From: Beijerinckiaceae bacterium
GTDB taxonomy: Bacteria > Pseudomonadota > Alphaproteobacteria > Rhizobiales > Beijerinckiaceae
Direction of reading: 5' to 3'
Length of the DNA stretch: 7,487 bases
Assembly: GCA_022702195.1 (NCBI GenBank)
Contig: JAKONB010000482.1
Location: forward strand, 1 to 7,487
Shown here: piece after piece, positions 1 to 5,800 of the stretch
Layout of the letters: each line of letters begins with the position of its first letter
Numbering within the stretch: the stretch's first letter is position 1
Notes under the pieces: generated by a model
Told to the model about the DNA's origin: nothing
The model's input: only the letters and a program-made list of their open reading frames with translations
Databases searched by the model: none
Position numbers and translations under genes: made by a program

Positions 1-1
1 G

Positions 2-604
2 GCCTACGCCAATTACGAGGGCGCGAAGTACGACGACGCGATCAACGCCTCGAAGCGCTATCTCCAGCGCCACCCGGCGAGCAAGGACGCGGCCTACGCC
101 CAGTACCTGATGGCGATGTCGCACTACAAGCAGATCCCCGACGTGACCCGCGACCAGGATCGCTCCGAGAAGGCGCTGGCCGGTCTCCAGGAACTCGTCC
201 AGAAATATCCGACCTCGGAATACGCCTCCGACGCCAAGTCGAAGATCCAAATCACCCGCGATCAGCTCGCCGGCAAGGAGATGGAGGTCGGTCGCTTCTA
301 TCTCGAGCGTCGGAACTTCCCCGCCGCGATCAACCGGTTTCGCGACGTGGTGAGCAAGTACCAGACTACCCGCCACGCCGAGGAAGCGCTGGAGCGCCTC
401 ACCGAGGCCTATATGGCGCTGGGCCTGACCCAGGAAGCCCAGACCGCGGCGGCCGTGCTCGGGCACAACTTCCCGGACAGCCCCTGGTACAAGGACGCGT
501 TCGCGCTCCTGCAGAACGGTGGCCTTGAGCCGCGCGAGGAAAAGACCTCGTGGCTCAGCAAGGTCTATCGCGGCGTCATCGGCCGCACCGCCGAAGCCCA
601 GTAA
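2..604 (+). CDS. bamD: BamD outer-membrane assembly lipoprotein, 5' end missing
   Basis: The last 200 codons of an outer membrane protein assembly factor BamD (ComL/YfiO family) are present. BamD is a periplasm-facing lipoprotein of the BAM complex that, with BamA, inserts beta-barrel proteins into the outer membrane. What is seen: tandem TPR-like helical pairs, including a 'YLQRHP' repeat end, the BamD-typical stretch 'YKQIPDVTRDQ' just after 'YLMAMSHY', a 'YPTSEYA' repeat junction and the C-terminal 'RFYLERRNFPAAINRF' helix pair. The frame is open to the window edge, so the signal peptide and lipobox cysteine lie upstream and cannot be checked. The internal ATG at 110 is not the true start, because the family sequence continues upstream of it. 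A strong terminator follows directly after the stop, so transcription of the upstream operon probably ends here. The family assignment is confident from the repeat motifs. Confidence 0.93.
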   Translation, partial: AYANYEGAKYDDAINASKRYLQRHPASKDAAYAQYLMAMSHYKQIPDVTRDQDRSEKALAGLQELVQKYPTSEYASDAKSKIQITRDQLAGKEMEVGRFYLERRNFPAAINRFRDVVSKYQTTRHAEEALERLTEAYMALGLTQEAQTAAAVLGHNFPDSPWYKDAFALLQNGGLEPREEKTSWLSKVYRGVIGRTAEAQ

Positions 605-615
605 GGGGTCGGATC

Positions 616-646
616 GCCGCTCCCGTCGGGGGAGCGGCATCTTTTT
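616..646 (+). terminator. Rho-independent terminator after bamD
   Basis: A perfect 9-bp GC-rich stem (616-624 paired with 630-638) with a 5-nt loop is followed by a T run at 642-646. It begins 12 bases after the bamD stop and separates bamD from recN. This is the clearest intrinsic terminator in the window. Confidence 0.9.
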
Positions 647-713
647 GGGTGAAGCGGATCACACTTCGCCGTAAGGACACGGCCAGCGTTCACAACGGGG
701 CCTCATACGCGGC

Positions 714-2384
714 ATGCTGATCCAGCTTGCGATCCGCGACATCGTTCTCATCGACAAGCTCACCCTGAACTTTCGCGAGGGCCTCAGCGTGCTCACGGGA
801 GAGACCGGTGCGGGCAAGTCGATCCTGCTCGATGCCTTCGCCCTGGCGCTCGGCGGCCGCGGCGACGGGCGGCTGGTGCGCCACGGCGAGGGCCAGGGCG
901 CCGTCACCGCCGCCTTCGACGTGCCCCTCGACCATCCCGCACGCCGTCTCGCCGCCCAGGCCGAGATCGACACCGAGGGCGACCTGATCCTGCGCCGCGT
1001 CCAGATGGCCGACGGGCGGACCCGCGCCTTCGTCAACGACCAGGCGGTGGGCGTCCAGGTTCTGCGCGCCATCGGCGCCGCCCTGGTGGAGATCCACGGG
1101 CAGCACGACGACCGCGCCCTGGCGGATCCCGGCACCCACCGCGCCATCCTCGATGCGTTCGGGGGCCTGCAGGCCCCCCTGGCTCAGGTGGCCGAGGCGG
1201 CCCGACGCGTGAAATCCGCCCGCGCCGCGCTCTCCGAGCATCGCGCCCGGGTCGAGGCGGCGCGCAAGGAGGTCGATTTTCTGCGCCACGCGGTGGCGGA
1301 ACTCGAGACCCTCGATCCGCAGGCGGGGGAGGAGACCAGCCTCGCCGAGCGCCGCACCGTGATGCAGCAGAGCGAGAAGGTGGCACGCGAGCTCAACGAG
1401 GGCATCGAAGCCTCGGGCGGCGGCATCGTCTCCCATCTCTCCTCGGCCCTGCGCAAGCTGGAGCGGCGCGCGGGCCAGCTTCCTGCCCTGGTCGAGCCCT
1501 GCGTCGCGGCGCTGGACGCGGCGCTCAGCGCCCTGGACGAGGCCCACAGCGTCCTCGATGCCGCCCTGCGCGAGGCCGAGTTCGATCCGCGCGAGTTGGA
1601 GCGGGTGGAGGAGCGCCTGTTCGCCCTGCGCGCCGCCTCGCGAAAATATCAGGTGGCGGTGGACGATCTGGCCGCCCTGCGCGAGCGCTACGTCGCCGAC
1701 GTGGCGGCCATCGATGCCGGCGAAGAGGCCCTGGCCGGTCTGGAGGCGACCTTGGCCCAGGCGGAGGAGACCTACGCCAAGGCCGCCGTCAAGCTCACGG
1801 AGGGGCGCAAGCGCGCCGCCAAGGCCCTGGACGCGGCGGTGAAGGCGGAGTTGCCGCCCCTGAAGCTCGAGCGTGCCCGGTTCATCACCGAGATCGTCAC
1901 CGATCCGGAATCGCGGGACGCGGCCGGTTCCGACCGGGTCGAGTTCTGGGCGCAGACCAATCCGGGCACCCGTCCGGGTCCGATGATGAAGGTCGCCTCC
2001 GGCGGCGAACTGTCACGCTTCATGCTGGCCCTCAAGGTGGTGCTGGCCGACAAGGGCTCGGCCCCGACCCTGATCTTCGACGAGATCGACACTGGTGTGG
2101 GCGGCGCGGTGGCGGATGCGATCGGCGCGCGTCTCGGCCGCCTCGCCACCCGGGTTCAGGTGGTGGCGGTGACCCATGCGCCACAGGTGGCCGCCCGCGC
2201 CGAGACGCATTTCCTCATCGCCAAGGACCCGGTGAAGGGCAGCGACCGGGTCGCCACCCGCGTCGCCTCCCTGGAGGCACCGGCCCGGCGCGAGGAGATC
2301 GCCCGGATGCTCGCCGGGGCCACGGTGACGGACGAGGCCCGCGCCGCGGCCGCAAGCCTGCTGCAAGCGGCGGATGCCGTATGA
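714..2384 (+). CDS. recN: RecN, DNA double-strand-break repair ATPase
   Basis: RecN is a cytoplasmic SMC-like ATPase that acts early in recombinational repair of double-strand breaks. The 556-residue product is of normal family length. Seen: the N-terminal family signature 'IRDIVLIDKL' (residues 7-16), Walker A GETGAGKS (29-36), a Glu/Ala/Arg-rich central region (about 150-370) consistent with the coiled-coil arms, the ABC signature SGGELSR (429-435) and Walker B 'LIFDEIDTGVGG' (453-464) followed by a His-containing switch segment 'VVAVTHAPQVAA'. The ATG at 714 is chosen because the family pattern begins right after it; the Shine-Dalgarno match is weak (AAGGA at 672-676 is too far away). A terminator insulates it from bamD, so it should have its own promoter in 647-713. 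I see no alphaproteobacterial LexA box (GTTC-N7-GTTC) there. Many Alphaproteobacteria carry ligA right after recN; here it is absent. Confidence 0.97.
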   Translation: MLIQLAIRDIVLIDKLTLNFREGLSVLTGETGAGKSILLDAFALALGGRGDGRLVRHGEGQGAVTAAFDVPLDHPARRLAAQAEIDTEGDLILRRVQMADGRTRAFVNDQAVGVQVLRAIGAALVEIHGQHDDRALADPGTHRAILDAFGGLQAPLAQVAEAARRVKSARAALSEHRARVEAARKEVDFLRHAVAELETLDPQAGEETSLAERRTVMQQSEKVARELNEGIEASGGGIVSHLSSALRKLERRAGQLPALVEPCVAALDAALSALDEAHSVLDAALREAEFDPRELERVEERLFALRAASRKYQVAVDDLAALRERYVADVAAIDAGEEALAGLEATLAQAEETYAKAAVKLTEGRKRAAKALDAAVKAELPPLKLERARFITEIVTDPESRDAAGSDRVEFWAQTNPGTRPGPMMKVASGGELSRFMLALKVVLADKGSAPTLIFDEIDTGVGGAVADAIGARLGRLATRVQVVAVTHAPQVAARAETHFLIAKDPVKGSDRVATRVASLEAPARREEIARMLAGATVTDEARAAAASLLQAADAV

Positions 2385-2447
2385 AACCTCCGGCTGGCTC
2401 GCCCAGACATCCGGCGCGGTGCCGAGAGGCGTGACGGGTTCCGACCC

Positions 2448-2462
2448 TTAAGGCTTTGTTAA
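2448..2462 (+). promoter_or_regulatory. Perfect CtrA box (TTAA-N7-TTAA)
   Basis: TTAA at 2448-2451 and TTAA at 2459-2462 are separated by exactly seven bases, which is the full consensus for the cell-cycle regulator CtrA. It lies in the recN/NepR-like intergenic region, 31 bases before the earliest possible start (GTG at 2494) and 88 before the alternative TTG at 2551. A third TTAA occurs at 2483-2486. Reading by eye I found no TTAA elsewhere in this GC-rich window, so the clustering is striking. Function is inferred from the motif and position only. Confidence 0.7.
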
Positions 2463-2475
2463 CCATGGTCGGCAA

Positions 2476-2496
2476 CACTCGCTTAAGCGGCGAGTG
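2476..2496. repeat. 7-bp perfect inverted repeat around a TTAA
   Basis: CACTCGC at 2476-2482 and GCGAGTG at 2490-2496 are perfect reverse complements with a 7-base spacer that begins with TTAA. As DNA it could be an operator next to the CtrA box; as RNA it would form a hairpin whose right arm contains the GTG candidate start codon of the NepR-like gene. Confidence 0.55.
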
Positions 2497-2760
2497 CACT
2501 TCGATTCGACGCTGACGTTGAACGATCGCTCGAACGAGGGACTTGAGACGTTGGACCAGAGCGGCACCAATTACGGGATCGACGACCCGTCCGAGGCGGG
2601 ATGTCAGCCCATCCTGCCGGACGATACCCGCTACCGGCTCGGGACGGCCCTGCGGTCGATCTATGAAGAGACCTGCGACATGCAGCCGATCCCCGACAGC
2701 CAGATCGATCTGCTGCTGCGACTCCGGCACAAGGAGCGCGACCGCCGCCGGGTCGACTGA
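2494..2760 (+). CDS. NepR-like anti-sigma factor, small
   Basis: The small protein (88 residues from GTG 2494) carries a C-terminal segment resembling the NepR anti-sigma domain: 'RLGTALRSIYEET' (residues 48-60), then 'PIPDSQIDLLLRL' (65-77). This fits the family pattern of LG-x2-LR-x2-Y-(D/E), a short gap, P-(V/I)-PD, and LL-x2-L. NepR proteins bind and inhibit the sigma factor EcfG until phosphorylated PhyR captures them in the general stress response. The N-terminal half is acidic and polar, probably disordered, as in NepR, and a basic tail 'KERDRRR' closes it. The start is uncertain: GTG 2494 has no good ribosome binding site and sits in an inverted repeat, while TTG 2551 (69 residues) follows GAGGG at 2536-2540. 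A perfect CtrA box lies upstream. No phyR or ecfG is visible nearby. It could be nepR itself or a paralogue, so no symbol is given. Confidence 0.72.
   Translation: MHFDSTLTLNDRSNEGLETLDQSGTNYGIDDPSEAGCQPILPDDTRYRLGTALRSIYEETCDMQPIPDSQIDLLLRLRHKERDRRRVD
2503..2507. promoter_or_regulatory. GANTC site (CcrM methylation) in NepR-like leader
   Basis: GATTC matches the CcrM methyltransferase target GANTC. It lies 41 bases downstream of the CtrA box and near the 5' end of the NepR-like gene. GcrA acts at a subset of methylated GANTC promoters in Caulobacter, so the site is compatible with dual control, but single GANTC sites occur by chance and others lie inside genes in this window. Confidence 0.3.
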
Positions 2761-2773
2761 TCCGGAGGCGTGC

Positions 2774-3013
2774 CTACCAGCGGCGAGCGCCGGGCTGGCG
2801 CTGATATTCCGCCGCCCGAATGCGTGTCATGACCCGGTCGAGGGAGAGCAGCAAGGTCCGCTCGTCTTCGCTGGCGCGATGGATCGCGTCGGGGTCGGTG
2901 CCGTATTGCTGGCGCTGCTGCGCCAGGGAAAGCTGACGCTCCAGGTCTTCGCGCTGAGCATGCAAAGTCAGGAACGGGTCTTCACCCGGTTCCAGGGTTT
3001 TCGCGTTGTCCAT
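2774..3013 (-). CDS. Small helical protein of unknown function
   Basis: I do not recognise this 79-residue protein. It starts at ATG 3013 (minus strand) with a possible purine-rich binding site GGAAGG about 11 bases upstream. The sequence is hydrophilic and rich in Gln, Arg, Glu and Leu. Residues about 17-36 ('TLHAQREDLERQLSLAQQRQ') and 50-70 look like two amphipathic helices with leucines spaced as in a short coiled-coil hairpin, joined by a 'YGTDPDAIHR' turn. There is no signal peptide, membrane segment or cysteine. It converges with the NepR-like gene, leaving only 13 bases between the stops, and lies 153 bases downstream of gcrA on the same strand, so it may be read through from gcrA or have its own promoter. 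Reality as a gene is supported by plausible protein composition and tight packing, not by a family match. Confidence 0.6.
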   Translation of the reverse strand: MDNAKTLEPGEDPFLTLHAQREDLERQLSLAQQRQQYGTDPDAIHRASEDERTLLLSLDRVMTRIRAAEYQRQPGARRW

Positions 3014-3166
3014 GGCATCCGCTACCTTCCCGCCCCGGGCCGACGGCCTGAGACGGACGATAACGTCGGCAACGGCAAAACCGTGCCATGAGGGATCGCT
3101 CGGCGGGGATCCGGGCCTCGCAGCCCCGCTCCCGAACGCCGGTCTTCTACGTTCAGGAAAAACGCT

Positions 3167-3691
3167 TCAGCGAAACCCGCCCACGCGCCGGTCGCGCTTC
3201 CGCTCGGCAGCGGGCTGGTACGCGATCTGGGCGTGGTGGGTGCAGTAGGGAAGGCCGGTGATCGCCCGGTCTCCGCAATAGTGGAAATCCGGCGAGGTGG
3301 GGTCGCCCAGCGGCCAGCGGCACATCGACTCGCGCAGATCCATGATCGTCACGCGGCGGGAGGTGGCGAGGGGGACCGGGTCGGCGGCCACCACCGGCGC
3401 CGGGGCGGCCATCACCGGCGGCGCCTCCACCGCCACGGCGATCTCCACGGCGGCGGCGATCGGCATCTCGATCTCCGCCTCGACGTCGCGGGGTGGCTTG
3501 CGCGTCCCCGCGGCCGAATCGGCGGATTTCACTCGGCCCGAGAGGCCGAGGCGGTGGATCTTGCCGATGACGGCGTTGCGGGTGACACCGCCCAGTTGGC
3601 TGGCGATCTGGCTTGCGCTCAGGCCATCCTCCCAGAGACGACGCAGGAGATCGACGCGTTCGTCAGACCAGCTCGGGACCGTTTCCGCCAT
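3167..3691 (-). CDS. gcrA: GcrA cell-cycle transcriptional regulator
   Basis: GcrA is an alphaproteobacterial co-regulator that binds domain 2 of sigma70 and stimulates transcription at promoters carrying CcrM-methylated GANTC sites. The 174-residue product is of usual length. Seen: an N-terminal helix-turn-helix with 'WSDERVDLLRRLW' (8-20), 'GLSASQIASQLG' (23-34) and 'TRNAVIGKIHRLGLSGR' (37-53); a long Ala/Pro/Val/Glu linker (about 65-110); and the conserved C-terminal sigma-interacting region with 'CRWPLGDP' (124-131), 'HYCG' (137-140), 'PYCTHH' (148-153) and 'AYQP' (157-160). The start at ATG 3691 is preferred because GGAGGGA ends about five bases before it and homology begins there; the frame stays open upstream to 3958 but reads as non-conserved sequence. 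It is divergent from the EipB-family gene, and the small unknown gene lies downstream. Assignment is very secure. Confidence 0.96.
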   Translation of the reverse strand: MAETVPSWSDERVDLLRRLWEDGLSASQIASQLGGVTRNAVIGKIHRLGLSGRVKSADSAAGTRKPPRDVEAEIEMPIAAAVEIAVAVEAPPVMAAPAPVVAADPVPLATSRRVTIMDLRESMCRWPLGDPTSPDFHYCGDRAITGLPYCTHHAQIAYQPAAERKRDRRVGGFR

Positions 3692-3975
3692 CGTTCCCTC
3701 CGAAATCGTCCACACCACCCGGCACACGCATCCACGCCGCCGGATCGTCGGCACGCATCGCGAGCGGTCTCGAAGACCCGTCGGGTGATGATCGCCCCGC
3801 GTTGTCGGCGATGGGGCGAACCGTACAGGACGCCGCGACGCGGAGGCAAGAGCGGCGCCCGGCGGGTCCGGTTCGAGCCGCCCTCCTGTCCACCGGCAAA
3901 GCTCGGGCCTGCGCTTCGCATTGCCGGTGCGCGGAGGAGGGCCTATTTCACAGTCCAATCTTGCCAGGAGACCCC
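3692..3975. other. Divergent intergenic region between gcrA and eipB-like gene
   Basis: These 284 bases must carry the promoters of both divergent genes. I see the two Shine-Dalgarno sequences at its edges (complement of TCCCTCC at 3695-3701 for gcrA; CAGGAG at 3965-3970 for the EipB-family gene) but no CtrA box, no GANTC and no convincing -35/-10 pair. Long frames cross it on both strands, but none has family-like composition. Confidence 0.5.
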
Positions 3976-4815
3976 ATGCATCGCCACTGCGTCACCGTCG
4001 GCCTGTTCCTGTTCGCGACGGGGGCGAGTGCCGCTGCGCCGGTCCACCTCGCCAGCCATCGGGCCGTCTACGATCTGGCGCTGGCCAAGAGCGAGGGCAC
4101 GCGGGCGGTCGAGGGGGCCAGGGGACGGATCGTCATCGATTTCACCGGCGATGCCTGCAAGGGCTACACCATGCAGACACGGCAGGTGACGGTGCTCGAC
4201 AGTGGCGAGACCGGGAGCCGGACCTCGGACCTGCGCAACACCACCTTCGAGAGCGGGGACGGCAAGAGCTACCGCTTCAAGACCAGCACCAGCCTCAACG
4301 GCACCCCCAGTCCGGCGGTCGACGGCAGCGCCGAGGTGGGATCCGACGGCGTCAAGGTCCGGTTGAAGGAGCCCAAGCGCGACCAGTTCCAGGAATCGGG
4401 CACGGTCCTGTTCCCCACCCTGCAGATGCGCCGCCTGATCGAGGCCGCGCGCGAGAGGAAGGCGACCCTGTCCGTGAAGGTGTTCGACGGGTCGGATGAC
4501 GGCCGCAAGGTCTACGACACGCTGGCCATCATCGGCGCTCAGGTCACCGGACCGGCGGCCGCCAGCCCGGCCAGCACCCCGGAGCGGGACAAGCCGCTGA
4601 AGGACGGCGCGATGGCGACGATGCCGCGCTGGCCGGTGACGCTGAGCTACTTCACCGCCGGCAGCGGCGAACGGACGCCGATCTACATCCTGTCCTTCGA
4701 TCTCTACGAGAACGGCGTGAGCGGCGCCCTCAAGCTCGATTACGGCGAGTTCGCCCTTGTGGGCGACATGAGCCAGTTCAAGGCGCTCCCCGAATCCGGC
4801 GATTGCCGGCCCTGA
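3976..4815 (+). CDS. eipB: EipB-family (DUF1849) periplasmic envelope-integrity protein
   Basis: The product is a 279-residue exported protein of the DUF1849/EipB family. In Brucella, EipB is a periplasmic beta-spiral protein needed for cell-envelope integrity. Seen: a signal peptide (hydrophobic 'VGLFLFATGASA', residues 8-19, cleavage near 19-21), then the family landmarks 'LASHRAVYDL' (25-34), 'DFTGDACKGY' (55-64), 'TSDLRNTTFE' (83-92), 'FPTLQMRRLIEAA' (146-158), 'VFDGSDDGRKVY' (169-180), 'WPVTLSYF' (219-226) and 'YENGVSGALKLDYG' (244-257). Cys61 and Cys277 match the pair that forms a disulphide in EipB. The ATG at 3976 is chosen because CAGGAG precedes it by five bases and a signal peptide follows; the frame is open upstream to 3613 but that part overlaps gcrA antisense. 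It is monocistronic by layout, divergent from gcrA. The symbol is given by family resemblance. Confidence 0.92.
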   Translation: MHRHCVTVGLFLFATGASAAAPVHLASHRAVYDLALAKSEGTRAVEGARGRIVIDFTGDACKGYTMQTRQVTVLDSGETGSRTSDLRNTTFESGDGKSYRFKTSTSLNGTPSPAVDGSAEVGSDGVKVRLKEPKRDQFQESGTVLFPTLQMRRLIEAARERKATLSVKVFDGSDDGRKVYDTLAIIGAQVTGPAAASPASTPERDKPLKDGAMATMPRWPVTLSYFTAGSGERTPIYILSFDLYENGVSGALKLDYGEFALVGDMSQFKALPESGDCRP

Positions 4816-4817
4816 TC

Positions 4818-4841
4818 CCGCTTCCGCACGAGCGGAGGCGG
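4818..4841 (+). terminator. Hairpin just after the eipB-family stop codon
   Basis: A 10-bp stem with one G-T wobble (4818-4827 paired with 4832-4841) and an ACGA loop begins three bases past the stop codon. There is no T run after it, so it may be a mRNA 3' stabiliser or a factor-assisted terminator and not a classic intrinsic one. Confidence 0.45.
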
Positions 4842-4969
4842 ATCGGGCAGTCTCGTCCGGCATCCGAACGCCTGGTCCCGAAGGAATCGATCGGATTGGT
4901 CCCACGCGGCGGCGCGGACCGCGCCGGTTTGCCCCGGCGGGGGGAGCGCCTCGTGCGTGACCCGCCCGG

Positions 4970-4983
4970 TCCTCCCGGGAGGA
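4970..4983. repeat. 14-bp perfect palindrome between convergent genes
   Basis: The sequence TCCTCCCGGGAGGA is its own reverse complement. It lies just past the stop of the DUF3572 gene (minus strand) in the convergent intergenic region 4816-4987. It could serve as the end-of-transcript hairpin for that gene, although a loop-free palindrome folds poorly and no T run follows on the minus strand. Confidence 0.35.
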
Positions 4984-4987
4984 GCGC

Positions 4988-5305
4988 TCAGGCCTCGCCC
5001 GCGTCGAAATCCGGCGGCCCGAGGCGTCGCCAGGCGGCGGCGATCCGCTCGGGCTTGGTGTCGAGGGCCTCGGCGCAGGCCATGAGGGTGGCCTCGTCGC
5101 TCATCACGTAATCGAGAATGCCCACGAGGAATCCCGGATCGCCTGCGCTGGCCCGCAGGGTGGCGGGCGTTGTGCCCGTGGCCTGCAGGAAGGGATAGAG
5201 GCGCTCGTCGTCGGTCGCCATCCAGGCGAGCGCTTCGAGGGCGAGGCGTTCGGCCGAAGCGTGATCTGCCGGTCGGCCATTGTCTGATTTGCGTTTCGTC
5301 AACAT
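4988..5305 (-). CDS. DUF3572 family protein
   Basis: This 105-residue, probably cytoplasmic, all-helical protein matches the DUF3572 pattern of unknown function: 'ERLALEALAWMATDDERL' (19-36), 'FLQATGTTPATLRASAGDPGFL' region (39-60), and 'ILDYVMSDEATLMACAEAL' (63-81), followed by 'KPERIAAAWRRLG' (84-96). In Rhizobiales relatives a DUF3572 gene commonly sits divergently next to divK, and the same arrangement is seen here, which supports the call. There is no signal peptide or membrane segment. The start is uncertain: ATG 5305 fits the expected beginning of the protein, while an in-frame ATG at 5335 would add ten residues; neither has a strong binding site. Its role is not known, and the conserved link with divK-pleD is only suggestive of shared function or regulation. 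Confidence 0.85.
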   Translation of the reverse strand: MLTKRKSDNGRPADHASAERLALEALAWMATDDERLYPFLQATGTTPATLRASAGDPGFLVGILDYVMSDEATLMACAEALDTKPERIAAAWRRLGPPDFDAGEA

Positions 5306-5380
5306 GTACCCACTACGGTCCGCGGTTAGGGTCATCCGTCGATCGACAATGAGCCGTGCGCGCGCCGGGAACAACGGGCC
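5306..5380. promoter_or_regulatory. Short divergent promoter region, DUF3572 / divK-pleD
   Basis: These 75 bases separate the two divergent starts and must hold the divK promoter unless it lies within the DUF3572 gene. I see no full CtrA box here (only a lone TTAG at 5325-5328) and no GANTC, which differs from Caulobacter, where divK transcription is CtrA-influenced. The element is inferred from gene layout alone. Confidence 0.4.
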
Positions 5381-5761
5381 ATGAAAAAGACCGTGCTCAT
5401 CGTTGAGGACAACGAGCTGAACATGAAGCTCTTCAACGATTTGTTGGAAGGCCACGGCTACGCGACGCTCAAGACGGCCAATGGCATCGAGGCGATCGAA
5501 CTCGCGCGCGCTCACCACCCCGATCTGATCCTCATGGATATCCAGCTCCCCGAGGTGTCGGGGCTGGAAGTCACGAAATGGCTCAAGGAAGACGACGACC
5601 TCAAGAGCATCCCGGTCATTGCCATCACCGCCTTCGCGATGAAGGGCGATGAGGAGCGCATCCGCGAGGGGGGCTGCGAGGCCTATCTCTCCAAGCCGAT
5701 CTCCATCGCAAAATTTCTGGCCACCGTCCGCCAGTATCTCGGTGACAACCGACCTACATGA
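5381..5761 (+). CDS. divK: DivK single-domain response regulator
   Basis: DivK is a stand-alone receiver domain that, when phosphorylated by DivJ and dephosphorylated by PleC, acts through DivL to restrain the CckA-ChpT-CtrA phosphorelay. The 126-residue protein is one receiver domain with no output domain. Seen: the acidic pocket E9-D10 in 'IVEDNELNMKLF', the phospho-acceptor D53 in 'LILMDIQLPE', the switch threonine T83 in 'AITAFAMKGDEERI', and K105 in 'YLSKPIS'. The blocks 'EDNELNMKLF', 'GLEVTKWLKEDDDL' and 'AFAMKGDEERIREGGCEAY' are the hallmark conserved surfaces of DivK as I recall them from Caulobacter. The ATG at 5381 begins directly before 'KKTVLIVED'. pleD starts 39 bases after the stop, consistent with a divK-pleD operon as in Caulobacter. 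Assignment is very secure. Confidence 0.97.
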   Translation: MKKTVLIVEDNELNMKLFNDLLEGHGYATLKTANGIEAIELARAHHPDLILMDIQLPEVSGLEVTKWLKEDDDLKSIPVIAITAFAMKGDEERIREGGCEAYLSKPISIAKFLATVRQYLGDNRPT

Positions 5762-5800
5762 CCGACCCGTTCCCCCTTACTCAGCCCAACGCGAGGAACG

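Noticed and set aside
647..713. LexA (SOS) box upstream of recN
   Set aside because: One GTTC occurs at 688-691 but no second GTTC lies seven bases on, so the alphaproteobacterial motif is not met.
690..1547. 285-codon minus-strand frame opposite recN, plus shorter overlapping ones
   Set aside because: recN is unambiguous through Walker A in this region; the antisense translation has no recognisable features.
2543..3091. 182-codon plus-strand frame overlapping the NepR-like gene and the small minus-strand gene
   Set aside because: Its composition is Arg/Ser/Ala/Pro-rich as expected for an out-of-frame read, while the NepR-like frame has a family pattern over the same bases.
3014..3166. Terminator or small RNA between gcrA and the small minus-strand gene
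   Set aside because: Only short stems of 4-5 bp are visible and no T run on the minus strand; nothing beyond chance for this GC content.
3692..3958. N-terminal extension of GcrA upstream of ATG 3691
   Set aside because: The frame stays open but the sequence is Arg/Pro-rich and not conserved; a strong GGAGGGA site supports ATG 3691.
3233..4189. 318-codon plus-strand frame across gcrA antisense and into the eipB-family gene
   Set aside because: His/Arg/Gly-rich translation of gcrA's complement; gcrA is certain and the frame overlaps two real genes.
3943..4905. 320-codon open frame on the minus strand opposite the eipB-family gene
   Set aside because: Antisense shadow caused by high GC at third codon positions; no motif, and the plus-strand gene has a signal peptide and clear family landmarks.
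4803..5111. 102-codon plus-strand frame in the eipB/DUF3572 gap
   Set aside because: It overlaps the end of one gene and runs antisense to DUF3572; Arg/Pro/Gly-rich with no ribosome binding site.
5366..5370. GGAAC just before divK as an EcfG -35 element
   Set aside because: It lies 11 bases before the divK start, so a matching -10 (GTT 16-17 bases on) would fall inside the gene. The same applies to GGAAC before pleD and gcrA, where it is part of the ribosome binding site.
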